Of a DNA stretch of 64,000 bases, positions 1-7,485 are shown piece after piece. Where the stretch lies: assembly GCF_026914305.1 (NCBI RefSeq), contig NZ_CP113866.1:2111501-2175500 (forward strand), given 5' to 3'. Source of the stretch: Caldicellulosiruptor acetigenus (lineage in GTDB: Bacteria > Bacillota > Thermoanaerobacteria > Caldicellulosiruptorales > Caldicellulosiruptoraceae). The notes under the pieces are model-generated. The model worked only from the letters and a program-made list of their open reading frames with translations. It was not told where the DNA came from and did no database searches. Position numbers and translations under genes: made by a program. Position 1 is the first letter of the stretch, and every line of letters begins with the position of its first letter.

Positions 1-779
1 TTTTCATTTATTTCAATAACATCATCAACATCAACAAACGACATCTCAATGTCTATCTGGGTAAACTCAGGTTGTCTGTCTGCTCGCAGGTCTTCATCTC
101 TAAAACACTTTACAATCTGAAAATATCTGTCAAACCCTGCAACCATCAAAAGCTGTTTAAAAAGCTGCGGTGACTGTGGCAGCGCAAAAAATTTTCCCGG
201 AAATATTCTGCTGGGAACTAAATAGTCTCTTGCACCTTCTGGAGTCGATTTTGTGAGCATGGGTGTTTCTATCTCTATAAACCCATTTTGAGAAAGAAAA
301 TTTCGCACAACCTGATAGAGTTTGTGTCTGAACATCAAATTCCTCTGCATATCAGGTCTTCTCAAATCTAGATACCTGTATTTTAGCCTTACTGCCTCAT
401 TTACATTTATTCCCTCTTCAATTGGGAAAGGAGGCGTCTCAGACTTGTTAAAAATCCTCAGTTCTGTTGCTCTTACTTCTACTTCGCCTGTTTTTATCTT
501 TGGATTTACTGTCTCAGGTGGCCTTTTCTCCACAATGCCTCTAACACCGATACAGTATTCGGATCTTAATGAGTCAGCCTTGTCTAAAAGTTCTTCCCCC
601 ATCTTCTCATCAAACACAACCTGTACAATGCCTGTTCTGTCTCTCAAATCAACGAAGATTATCCCGCCAAGGTCACGTCTTGTATCAACCCAACCTGTTA
701 GCACAACCTCTTTCCCAACATCCTCAAGTGATACCTCTCCACAGTATTTTGTTCTTTTAAACCCCTTAATACCTTCCAC
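1..779 (-). CDS. aspS: Aspartyl-tRNA synthetase, N-terminal part (runs off the window)
   Basis: Charges tRNA-Asp (possibly also tRNA-Asn) with aspartate in the cytoplasm. The minus-strand reading gives an N-terminal OB-fold anticodon-binding domain ([23 protein letters not shown]) followed by the start of the class II catalytic core. Motif 2 is seen as [18 protein letters not shown]. About 259 codons are present and the rest lies beyond position 1. The likely start is GTG at 777-779, with a GAAGGTGAT ribosome site just before it. An in-frame GTG at 786-788 is possible but overlaps that site. It follows hisS by about 50 bases in the same direction, a common hisS-aspS arrangement in Firmicutes. 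Identity is clear from motif 2; discriminating or non-discriminating type cannot be judged. Confidence 0.93.
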   Translation of the reverse strand, partial: MEGIKGFKRTKYCGEVSLEDVGKEVVLTGWVDTRRDLGGIIFVDLRDRTGIVQVVFDEKMGEELLDKADSLRSEYCIGVRGIVEKRPPETVNPKIKTGEVEVRATELRIFNKSETPPFPIEEGINVNEAVRLKYRYLDLRRPDMQRNLMFRHKLYQVVRNFLSQNGFIEIETPMLTKSTPEGARDYLVPSRIFPGKFFALPQSPQLFKQLLMVAGFDRYFQIVKCFRDEDLRADRQPEFTQIDIEMSFVDVDDVIEINE

Positions 780-826
780 ACCTATCACCTTCTTTGAAAA
801 TTTTTAAAGTTACAAAAACATCCTTG

Positions 827-2092
827 TTATTTTTGAAGTTTTTCTTTTAAATACTGACAAATATTTACTATTTCTACTATTTCCTCTGAAGATGTCTTCA
901 TATTTCTAACTTTGCAAACACCCTTTGCGATTTCGTCATCTCCAATGATTATAGAAAACTGACAGCCAATCTTGTCAGCATATTTCATCTGGGATTTTAA
1001 GCTTCTTCCCATCTCTTCAATTACGGTTGAAATTCCTTCAAACCTGAGCATCCTTGCAATCTCAAAAGCTTTCTTGAGGCTATTTTCTCCTACTGTTGCC
1101 ACAAACACTTCTGGTATCTGCGGTCTTGCGGGAAGAAGACCATTTTGCTCAAGCAGCATCAAAAGTCTTTCAACACCAATTGCCAAACCAATTCCTGGAA
1201 TAGAATTCCCACCTATCTGTTCGATTAAATTGTCGTACCTTCCACCGCCACAGATTGCAAGCTCTTTATCGGAAACAGGCGCCACAATCTCAAAAACTGT
1301 CTTTGTGTAGTAGTCCAAGCCGCGAACAATAAAAGGGTCAACCTTGTATAAAACCTTTGCTGAATCTAAATAAGTTTTCACACTTCCAAAATGGCTTTTA
1401 CAATCATCACAGAGATAATCTATTGGTTTTGGTGCATCTTTTGCAATCAGCTTGCAACCCTCTTCTTTGCAGTCCAAAATTCTCATAGGATTTTTGTCAA
1501 GCCTCTGGTGGCATGTATGGCAGAGCTTTTGAGAATTTGCCGAAAAATACTCTTTTAAATTTTTTACATACTCTTTTCTGCACACAGGACATCCTATGCT
1601 GTTAATATTCACAGTAATATTGTCAAGCCCAATGCTTGTAAAAAAATTGTAAGCAAGTGAAATTACCTCAGCATCTGTCACAGGCGAAAAAGAACCAAAA
1701 TTCTCAATTCCAAACTGGTGAAACTCTCTGAACCTACCACCTTGTGTGTTTTCATACCTGAAAGCTGAAATAATGTAGTAAAACCTCTGCGGCATCGGAC
1801 GTGACGCAAAACCATGCTCGATGAACAATCTTGCTGTGGATGCTGTCCCTTCTGGCCTTAAAGTGATGCTCCTTCCACCCTTGTCCAAAAAGGTATACAT
1901 CTCTTTTTGGACAATATCAGTGGTCTCGCCCACTCCTCTTTGGAAAAGTTCTGTGTACTCAAATGTAGGAAACCTAACTTCCTGATATCCATAAAGCTTG
2001 CAAATCTCTCTGAATTTATTCTCAACATATTGCCACATATAACTTTCTTCCGGTAGTACATCCTTTGTTCCTTTTGGTGCCTGGATTTTCAT
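827..2092 (-). CDS. hisS: Histidyl-tRNA synthetase
   Basis: Class II synthetase that activates histidine and loads tRNA-His. At 421 residues it has normal family length. Motifs are in order: KGTKDVLP near the N-terminus, RPEGTA, motif 2 as RYENTQGGRFREFHQ, the histidine-specific GLDYYTKTVFE and GGGRYDNL segments, motif 3 as GIGLAIGVERL, then a C-terminal anticodon-binding domain of about 95 residues. A cysteine cluster (CPVC, CHTC, CKEEGC, CDDC) sits in the insertion domain and may bind zinc. The start ATG at 2092 is preceded by a GAGAGAG-type ribosome site. It lies downstream of the two fluoride-channel genes and upstream of aspS on the same strand. No T-box leader is visible in the 120 bases before it. 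Confidence 0.97.
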   Translation of the reverse strand: MKIQAPKGTKDVLPEESYMWQYVENKFREICKLYGYQEVRFPTFEYTELFQRGVGETTDIVQKEMYTFLDKGGRSITLRPEGTASTARLFIEHGFASRPMPQRFYYIISAFRYENTQGGRFREFHQFGIENFGSFSPVTDAEVISLAYNFFTSIGLDNITVNINSIGCPVCRKEYVKNLKEYFSANSQKLCHTCHQRLDKNPMRILDCKEEGCKLIAKDAPKPIDYLCDDCKSHFGSVKTYLDSAKVLYKVDPFIVRGLDYYTKTVFEIVAPVSDKELAICGGGRYDNLIEQIGGNSIPGIGLAIGVERLLMLLEQNGLLPARPQIPEVFVATVGENSLKKAFEIARMLRFEGISTVIEEMGRSLKSQMKYADKIGCQFSIIIGDDEIAKGVCKVRNMKTSSEEIVEIVNICQYLKEKLQK

Positions 2093-2214
2093 TTCCTACT
2101 CTCTCCTCAAAATAATTAAAAAGATTAGAATTTGCAATATTTAAATTATATATTAATTCAATTTGGGGTTTCAAGTGAAAAGACCCAAAAAAATAATCAG
2201 GATATAACAATTAT

Positions 2215-2571
2215 TTATATAAAGTTTGCTATCCAAATACCCACACCAGCCGCGAGTATTCCAAAGAGGATAGAAATAAATACATAAATAAAAGCTTTCA
2301 TATGTTTTTTTCTCTTTATATACCTTGATGTTTCAAGCATAAACGTAGAGTATGTTGTGAACCCCCCAAGAAGACCAGCCATCAGAAAAAGTTTGTATTC
2401 ACTCGAAAGATGCTTTGTTGACAAATATCCTATTAAAAAACTCCCAATCACGTTGATAAACAATGTAGCAACAGGATGGTCTTTCTCCATTACTTCTCTG
2501 AATATTTTCCCAACTGTATATCTCAGAATTGCTCCAATTACTCCGCCAACTCCAACAATGAGATAGTTCAT
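2215..2571 (-). CDS. crcB: Fluoride channel FluC/CrcB, subunit 2
   Basis: Small membrane protein (118 residues, four predicted helices) of the FluC/CrcB family, which exports fluoride passively as a dual-topology dimer. Visible family features are GGVIGAILRY near the N-terminus, NVIGSFLIGY in helix 2, and GLLGGFTTYSTFMLE in helix 3, which includes the pore-lining Phe/Thr/Ser segment. It overlaps the preceding crcB by 4 bases, so the two are translationally coupled. Both lie behind the fluoride riboswitch. In Firmicutes such pairs usually form a heterodimer with one subunit of each topology; that is an inference here. Confidence 0.93.
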   Translation of the reverse strand: MNYLIVGVGGVIGAILRYTVGKIFREVMEKDHPVATLFINVIGSFLIGYLSTKHLSSEYKLFLMAGLLGGFTTYSTFMLETSRYIKRKKHMKAFIYVFISILFGILAAGVGIWIANFI

Positions 2572-2993
2572 GCTGCCTCATACTCCTCTTTTTGCTGTCT
2601 TTCTGAAACAGCCCTTGCAAGTTCAAAGCCAAAAATTGAAGCTAAAAGCCCAAGTACAATGGATAAAAGAGGATAGACAATCGCAGCTGTAAATTCTCCT
2701 TTCATCAAAAACCTCACAATTTCAAGTACAAATGTAGAAAAGGTTGTGAAACTGCTTATAAAACCTGTTGTTATCATGTGTCTTAAGGCAGTTGAAATCT
2801 TTATGTGTTCTACCGTTATCTCTGCAACAAAGCACAAAACAAAACTGCCAACAACGTTTATAAAAAGTGTTGTAAAAGGAAAGCTGCCAAGGCTCAGCTG
2901 AGATATAAAAAATCTACAAACAGCACCAAAAAAAGCTCCAATAGCAATTGCAACAATGTTTTTCATAACCAGTGCCTCCTTCAGTAAAATCAA
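2568..2993 (-). CDS. crcB: Fluoride channel FluC/CrcB, subunit 1
   Basis: First of two tandem fluoride-channel genes. At 141 residues with four hydrophobic segments, it shows GAFFGAVCRFFIS, NVVGSFVLCF and TGFISSFTTFSTFVLE, matching the Arg/Asn/Phe-Ser-Thr landmarks of FluC. It carries a charged C-terminal extension (ERQQKEEYEAA) absent from its partner. An N-terminal extension puts another Met seven codons before MKNIVAIAIGAFFG. The GGAGGCACTGG ribosome site fits the internal ATG at 2966-2968 better, so the true protein may start there. Expression should rise when fluoride binds the leader riboswitch. Confidence 0.92.
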   Translation of the reverse strand: MILLKEALVMKNIVAIAIGAFFGAVCRFFISQLSLGSFPFTTLFINVVGSFVLCFVAEITVEHIKISTALRHMITTGFISSFTTFSTFVLEIVRFLMKGEFTAAIVYPLLSIVLGLLASIFGFELARAVSERQQKEEYEAA

Positions 2994-3025
2994 AGTAGTC
3001 AGCAGGAAATTAGGCCTATAAAATA

Positions 3026-3070
3026 CAAAAAACTCCTACAGATGTTGCTTTTTTGCAGCATCTGTAGGAG
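3026..3070 (-). terminator. Riboswitch-controlled terminator before crcB
   Basis: On the minus strand a 16-bp stem (3055-3070 with 3033-3048) with a short A-rich loop is followed by six U residues. The ascending arm reuses the 3' end of the fluoride aptamer (CTCCTAC), so aptamer folding and terminator folding compete. This is the usual ON-switch layout: fluoride binding should prevent termination. Confidence 0.9.
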
Positions 3071-3114
3071 TCATCAGCCCTCATTGGCATTTGTACGGCG
3101 GACTCCATCGCCGT
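3062..3114 (-). ncRNA. Fluoride riboswitch (crcB motif)
   Basis: The minus strand reads GGCGATGGAGTCCGCC, a short linker, then GAGGGCTGATGACTCCTAC. These are the signature sequences of the crcB-motif fluoride riboswitch: the P1 stem, the GGAGT loop that forms the pseudoknot, and the conserved GGGCUGAUGACUCCUAC end. It sits about 10 bases after a strong promoter and directly before a terminator and the two crcB genes. Confidence 0.95.
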
Positions 3115-3121
3115 TAGCAAT

Positions 3122-3150
3122 ATTATATCATCAAACACAGTTGATTTCAA
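3122..3150 (-). promoter_or_regulatory. Promoter of the fluoride-channel operon
   Basis: Minus-strand -35 TTGAAA (3145-3150) and -10 TATAAT (3122-3127) with a 17-base spacer. The predicted start lies just before the aptamer, which leaves almost no RNA ahead of the riboswitch. Confidence 0.75.
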
Positions 3151-3226
3151 TATAGACTTTTTGTGAATTCTCTTTTATGTTATAATAAAACCAGAGTAAA
3201 ATCAGAAAAGAGAGAGGTAAATCTTT

Positions 3227-3484
3227 ATGCAGAAAATCATTAATATAAACTTACCATTAGAAATCTTTTTAGCTTTGCGAGAAGATGAAAACAAACTTTC
3301 AAGTGAAATAAAAAAACTTATAGCTGTCAAATACTTTAAAGAAAAAAGACTGTCCCTTGGTCAAGCAGCAGAACTCGCCGGTATGAGTATTGCAGAATTT
3401 ATTCAATTACTATCCGAGCAAAATATTTCTGTATTTAACTTTGATTGCTTTGAAGAAATTAAAGAGGATGTAAAAAATGCTTAA
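3227..3484 (+). CDS. UPF0175-family protein, probable antitoxin
   Basis: 85-residue protein of the UPF0175 type. The middle segment (LSLGQAAELAGMSIAEFIQLL) is the helix-turn-helix-like region typical of the family, and the N-terminus (INLPLEIFLALR) matches its short beta/helix start. Its stop overlaps the start of the next gene by 8 bases, so the two are coupled. UPF0175 genes next to DUF3368 PIN-like genes are widely regarded as toxin-antitoxin pairs, with this partner as antitoxin and probable autoregulator. The ribosome site AGAGAGGT lies just before the ATG. Function is inferred from family and neighbour only. Confidence 0.8.
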   Translation: MQKIININLPLEIFLALREDENKLSSEIKKLIAVKYFKEKRLSLGQAAELAGMSIAEFIQLLSEQNISVFNFDCFEEIKEDVKNA

Positions 3485-3962
3485 GGTAGTTGTTAATTCA
3501 ACTCCTTTAATTGCGCTAAATGCTGTAAATCAATTATCAATTTTGGAGGCTCTCTACAAGAAGATAATTGTGCCATATGGAGTATATGAAGAAGTATTTT
3601 TTAAAGCCCCTACAAACAAGAAAATTGATCTTTCTCTATTCGATTATATCTTAATAGAAAGAGTAAAAAACGCATATGCAAAAGAATTGCTTCAGACTTC
3701 CTTGCATAAGGGAGAAATAGAGGTAATTCTATTAGCGCAAGAAATAAATGCAGACTTATGCATCATTGATGATTATTTAGCAAGAAAATATGCCTCTCTA
3801 TTTGGCCTTAAGGTTACAGGAACTATAGGTGTTTTATTAAGAGCAAAAGAAAATCAACTAATCAAGGAAATTAAACCTATTCTTAACGATTTAATTAAAA
3901 ATGGAATATATATCAGTCAAGAGCTCTATGAACATATACTAACGCTTGCTAATGAGAATTAA
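3477..3962 (+). CDS. DUF3368 PIN-like protein, probable toxin
   Basis: 161-residue protein with the PIN-fold landmarks of DUF3368: an N-terminal VVNSTPLIAL strand, a central HKGEIEVILLA helix, then CIIDDYLARKYA and the GTIGVLLRAK segment. The first acidic residue of canonical PIN nucleases is Asn here (VNS in place of xDS), while the later Glu and Asp residues are kept. Nuclease activity may therefore be altered. PIN-domain toxins usually cleave RNA. It overlaps the upstream UPF0175 gene and ends 5 bases before the convergent cation-efflux gene. Confidence 0.8.
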   Translation: MLKVVVNSTPLIALNAVNQLSILEALYKKIIVPYGVYEEVFFKAPTNKKIDLSLFDYILIERVKNAYAKELLQTSLHKGEIEVILLAQEINADLCIIDDYLARKYASLFGLKVTGTIGVLLRAKENQLIKEIKPILNDLIKNGIYISQELYEHILTLANEN

Positions 3963-3966
3963 ATTT

Positions 3967-4824
3967 CTACTCTTCTTCCTCAGGTTCAATGTGGATTGTT
4001 ATATACGAATTTGGCAGAGCTGATTTTATATCATTTTCTATCTGGTTACAGAGGTTGTGAGCGTCAATTAAAGTAGTTGAATTTTCCATTCTAATGTGAA
4101 CATCAATCTCGCGCCTGTCTCCACTTTTCCTGGTTCTGAGCTTGTGAAAGCTTGTAACCTGGGAGTATTTTCTTATTATATTTTCAATTATCTCAATCTC
4201 GCTTTGAGGAAGACTCTTGTCAACAAGGTCACAGAGAGCTTTTTTAGTCAAATCAACAGAAGCTTTTATTATCATCAGGGCAACAATAATAGCAATTATC
4301 GGGTCTATAATGTACACATGTGTAAGTTTTATTGCAACAAGCCCTAAGAATACTCCAAATGAGGTAAACACATCTGTGAAAAGATGCAAAGCATCTGCTT
4401 CCAAAGCCACAGAATCTGTTTTTTTAGCTATTTTAAAGAGTTTTGAGGATATAAAAAGGTTTACAACGGCTGAGATTAGCATAACCAAAAGCCCTGCTTC
4501 TATTTTCTCAACTTCTCCTCCTTTTATAATCTTTTTTACTGCCTCATAAATAATCATAGCTGCTGCTAAAAATATTAATATCGCTTCAAATGCACCAGAG
4601 ACATTTTCAAACTTACCATGACCAAAAGGATGGTCACTGTCTGCTGGTTTTCTTGCCTGTTTGATGGAAAAATATGCAACCAAGCTTGCTAAAAGGTCAA
4701 TGCCAGAGTGAATTGCCTCTGATATAACAGACACAGAACCCATAATGCTACCTGCAATAAGTTTGAATAAAACCAAGGCTGTATTAGAAAAAACTGATAA
4801 AAGTGCTGCACCTTGCTTTTCCAT
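3967..4824 (-). CDS. Cation diffusion facilitator, probable Ni/Co efflux
   Basis: 285-residue CDF transporter with about six membrane helices and a cytoplasmic C-terminal domain ending in an acidic tail (EPEEEE). The two metal sites are seen in helix 2 (HSGID) and helix 5 (HLFTD), both HxxxD, and the DHPFGHGK signature follows helix 2. The C-terminal region carries HKLRTRKSGDRREIDVHI, typical of the metal-sensing domain. CDF proteins exchange divalent cations for protons and expel them. Sequence alone suggests a Zn/Co/Ni-type site; the NiCo-like riboswitch in the leader favours nickel or cobalt. Confidence 0.92.
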   Translation of the reverse strand: MEKQGAALLSVFSNTALVLFKLIAGSIMGSVSVISEAIHSGIDLLASLVAYFSIKQARKPADSDHPFGHGKFENVSGAFEAILIFLAAAMIIYEAVKKIIKGGEVEKIEAGLLVMLISAVVNLFISSKLFKIAKKTDSVALEADALHLFTDVFTSFGVFLGLVAIKLTHVYIIDPIIAIIVALMIIKASVDLTKKALCDLVDKSLPQSEIEIIENIIRKYSQVTSFHKLRTRKSGDRREIDVHIRMENSTTLIDAHNLCNQIENDIKSALPNSYITIHIEPEEEE

Positions 4825-4880
4825 ATACTTTCACAAAACTCCTTTCATTATAAGCTTCTTCACAAAAACTATTAAAACAA

Positions 4881-4936
4881 TAAAAAAATCCTGCCAAGAC
4901 TCATGTTTTGTGTAAAAAACATGGGTCCCGCAGGAT
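4881..4936 (-). terminator. Terminator competing with the NiCo-like aptamer
   Basis: Minus-strand hairpin: ATCCTGC (4930-4936) pairs with GCAGGAT (4888-4894), the stem extends inward through the ACCCATGTTTT / AAAACATGAGT arms with one mismatch, and seven U residues follow. Its ascending arm contains the 3' strands of helices P4 and P1 of the aptamer, so the two folds exclude each other. Metal binding should favour readthrough. Confidence 0.85.
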
Positions 4937-5010
4937 TTTTTCATCCCTGCTGCCTGGTACAATTTCCAGGCCCGAAAAGAGCTTTTAAGCGCTCTTTTCT
5001 GACCGCTTCT
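4922..5010 (-). ncRNA. NiCo (czcD-type) riboswitch candidate
   Basis: The minus-strand leader folds by eye into a four-way junction: P1 GGTC/GACC, P2 GAAAAGAGC/GCTCTTTTC, P3 GCCTGG/CCAGGC and P4 GCAGGGAT/ATCCTGC. Short purine-rich joining strands (GG, A and GG) separate them. NiCo riboswitches are four-way-junction RNAs that sit ahead of czcD-type cation-efflux genes, exactly the position here. The class call rests on fold, context and remembered consensus, so a covariance-model search would settle it. Confidence 0.72.
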
Positions 5011-5036
5011 TAACAGAAGGTATTAAATTTTTCATG

Positions 5037-5906
5037 TCACTTGAGCTTTATTTTAACATCAAAGAGGTCTTTTGTAAAGACCTTTTTGGCATCTGAAAAG
5101 CTATTTATGGTTGTAAAGAGAAGCTTTTCACAAATAATTTCAACCATGTTAATAGGCAAATCGATAAAGGGTGTCACGTTATATATACATATATCTTTTA
5201 GAGGAAGAAAATCAACACAAATCTCAGAAAGAAAAAAGGACTTTTTCAAAAATTCAAAATCTTTTATCACACCCATTTCAGGATAGCACACTATTCCTCT
5301 TTTTGACGCATAAGCTGTCTTGGCTATCTCTCTGAATATAAACACCACATCTGCAGTTTCAAACAACTTCTCTTCTTCCCAGCAGTTTATTACAATCGTT
5401 CCGAACTCTCCTAAAAGCTCATCAGCTATTTTTGTCTCTTGAAATGAATCAAAGGAAGTATAAAGAATATCTGTATTTTCCGCAAGCTCATATAAAAGTC
5501 CATTTTTTTTAGCTTTTTCAAGCCCAACTATTCCTATCTTTCTATTTTTTAAACGTTGACCGTACTTTTTTAATATTTCTCTTACAATATGATATGCAAT
5601 AAAACAATTAATGTGAATATTTTGTTCATATGTCCAATCAAAGTGTATTACTCTTCCTCTTCTTTGCTGGTCAATAAAATGTTTTATTTTTTTATGTTTT
5701 TTTGAAACCTTCTCCATTTTCGGAAATATGAAAAATTCTAATCTCATTTCTATTCCATTAATTAGCCTTATATACTCTTCGAACTTGGGTTTTGAATTTG
5801 CAACTAGAAGTTTTCTTAAAAATAGAGGAAAAAACTTTGCATATTCTGGAAGAAAAATTCTACTTTCACCTTCTAACACAAAAGTAATAGTATAAATTTT
5901 TATCAA
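5037..5906 (-). CDS. Uncharacterised protein, last gene of the quinate-dehydrogenase-like cluster
   Basis: 289 residues with no recognised catalytic motif. The first 90 residues are rich in aromatic and basic residues. A middle part (KNRKIGIVGLEKAKKNGLLYELAE) resembles the first strand and glycine turn of a Rossmann-like fold, followed by alternating hydrophobic strands (DILYTSF, TIVINCW, DVVFIFR). No signal peptide or membrane segment is seen, so it is probably cytoplasmic. It follows the 303-residue dehydrogenase-like gene by 19 bases and probably shares its operon. A role linked to a small dehydrogenase substrate is only a guess. Confidence 0.75.
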   Translation of the reverse strand: MIKIYTITFVLEGESRIFLPEYAKFFPLFLRKLLVANSKPKFEEYIRLINGIEMRLEFFIFPKMEKVSKKHKKIKHFIDQQRRGRVIHFDWTYEQNIHINCFIAYHIVREILKKYGQRLKNRKIGIVGLEKAKKNGLLYELAENTDILYTSFDSFQETKIADELLGEFGTIVINCWEEEKLFETADVVFIFREIAKTAYASKRGIVCYPEMGVIKDFEFLKKSFFLSEICVDFLPLKDICIYNVTPFIDLPINMVEIICEKLLFTTINSFSDAKKVFTKDLFDVKIKLK

Positions 5907-5925
5907 CCCAAGAAAATATCTTCTA

Positions 5926-6837
5926 CTAATAGAATATTTCTATCCTGGGCTTAAAATCAATCTCTTTTATGAGCTTTTCTATCTCTTCCTGACTCATGTC
6001 TTCCAATTTTTTGCCTGTCAGAGCAACTAAAATAGCCTCAACAACATTTGTCCCAAAAGATCTTCCGTCAAACTCAGGTGTTGTAGTAACAAGCATCTTT
6101 AGCTTTCTTTTCTTAAGCTCTTGAACATCCTCTTTCGTAATGGTATTTGTGATGATTATCTTTCCTTCTAAACTATCTGGCATGTACTTTTGAATGTATT
6201 TATAATCTCCCGCGATGATGTCTGCTACTTTAAAATATTTCCAATACTTTTTGAGCTTTTTGGGATTTTCTTCTTTTTTCTCATCATTGGGATACAACAT
6301 GCTAAATGGTAATTTTATTATCAATGGGACAAGCAAAGCTGCAAGATAGTAAAACGTCTTAAGACTTTTTATCATAAGCGGAATCCCTAAGGCAAATAGG
6401 GCATCGCCAAGCAAAAGTTTGCACCCTGCCTCATATAGTCCCTCTGCAAGCTTGTATCTATCAAGCGCACACACAACAAGCGCAGTTTTACCCTTGAAAT
6501 CTATTATGTTGTTGTCTTGAAGATATTTTATAACCCATTTTTCAAATATATTTTTTACTCCCGTGCCATCAACAAGAGGTGTTTTTTGAGCAGCATTTTT
6601 TATTGGAATAGCTTCTCTTATGACATAATTTTTTCCTCCACCGTAAAGTACAATGTCAATTCCCCCCATACCAAAGGCGTCTACTTTTCCATCTAAAGAC
6701 TTTATAACTTCTATTGCCTTTTTTATATCTCCATCTGTCCCTATTCTTTCAATCTCAAAGTATATACCCATTATTTTGGCTTGGGTTTTGTGATTTCTCT
6801 TGCTCGAACCAATGCTAACACTCACTACCCTTTTCAT
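5926..6837 (-). CDS. Quinate/shikimate 5-dehydrogenase-like protein
   Basis: 303 residues resembling proteins annotated as quinate 5-dehydrogenase in thermophilic Clostridia. The N-terminus (VSVSIGSSKRNHKT) and a GGIDIVLYGGG segment are distinctive. A hydrophobic stretch around residues 150-185 could be a membrane-associated helix pair (LGIPLMIKSL, FYYLAALLVPLIIKLPF). The classic shikimate-dehydrogenase NADP motif is not obvious, so catalysis on quinate is not shown by the sequence. It lies between the HTH gene (27 bases upstream) and the orphan gene (19 bases downstream) on the same strand, which points to one operon. The family-name call is moderate and the true substrate is unknown. Confidence 0.65.
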   Translation of the reverse strand: MKRVVSVSIGSSKRNHKTQAKIMGIYFEIERIGTDGDIKKAIEVIKSLDGKVDAFGMGGIDIVLYGGGKNYVIREAIPIKNAAQKTPLVDGTGVKNIFEKWVIKYLQDNNIIDFKGKTALVVCALDRYKLAEGLYEAGCKLLLGDALFALGIPLMIKSLKTFYYLAALLVPLIIKLPFSMLYPNDEKKEENPKKLKKYWKYFKVADIIAGDYKYIQKYMPDSLEGKIIITNTITKEDVQELKKRKLKMLVTTTPEFDGRSFGTNVVEAILVALTGKKLEDMSQEEIEKLIKEIDFKPRIEIFY

Positions 6838-6864
6838 GTAAAAAACATCTCCTTTTCCTTCTTG

Positions 6865-7413
6865 CTACTTCACAATAGAATCTAAGATTTTTTTCAGCTC
6901 TTCTATATCAACTTCAACATCATATTTGAGCGGAGATTTTCCCAGAGGTATTGTAATGACCTCACAATCAAGAAAAGCTTTGAACCAGTTTAGCCTGAAG
7001 TCTGAACCCATGGCAATTACAATGTCAAACATTTTAAAATTATTTATATATTCACCCATGATGTTCAAAAGCTGAGCAGCAGAAAGGGAGTTTATAAAAC
7101 TATTTCTTTCTTCTTCTGTCATTAAAAGATAATAATTTATTCCGTAGCTTTTTAATACCTGTTCTACTTCATCCTTGTTTTTTACAGGAAATCCGATTGC
7201 AGCAATATTTTTGCCCTTGCGCACCTCTCCAAGCCCTTCAAGCTTTGAGATAAAAGACCTGTCTATTTTGAGCTTTTCGGCAACCTCAATCTGTGAAAAG
7301 CCTTTTTGGCGAAGATCCAATATCTTCTTGACTTCATCCACTATTTTTTGAAGACTTATGACCTTATCTCCAACCCTGTAAAAGTCCATTTCTTCATCAC
7401 ACTCAACCGCCAT
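6865..7413 (-). CDS. Helix-turn-helix protein heading the quinate-dehydrogenase-like cluster
   Basis: 182 residues. A helix-turn-helix lies at about residues 37-60 (KGFSQIEVAEKLKIDRSFIS), of the Cro/XRE or sigma-70 region-4 style. The C-terminal 110 residues form an alpha/beta domain with strands such as NIAAIGFPV, FDIVIAMGSDF and CEVITIPLG. This pairing resembles a regulator with its own ligand or nucleotide domain. It precedes the dehydrogenase-like gene by 27 bases and probably regulates the cluster. An alternative start is the internal Met at residue 9. Neither start has a strong ribosome site. Confidence 0.75.
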   Translation of the reverse strand: MAVECDEEMDFYRVGDKVISLQKIVDEVKKILDLRQKGFSQIEVAEKLKIDRSFISKLEGLGEVRKGKNIAAIGFPVKNKDEVEQVLKSYGINYYLLMTEEERNSFINSLSAAQLLNIMGEYINNFKMFDIVIAMGSDFRLNWFKAFLDCEVITIPLGKSPLKYDVEVDIEELKKILDSIVK

Positions 7414-7485
7414 TTGTTTTATTCTATATTATCACAAAAGCCTTTTTATGTTAACATTTTTGTGCACACAGTTTTTAAAAAAATT

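Noticed and set aside
322-807. Open frame on the plus strand opposite aspS
   Set aside because: It lies entirely over a clear aspartyl-tRNA synthetase with motif 2, has low-complexity Ser/Pro/Thr content, and no ribosome site.
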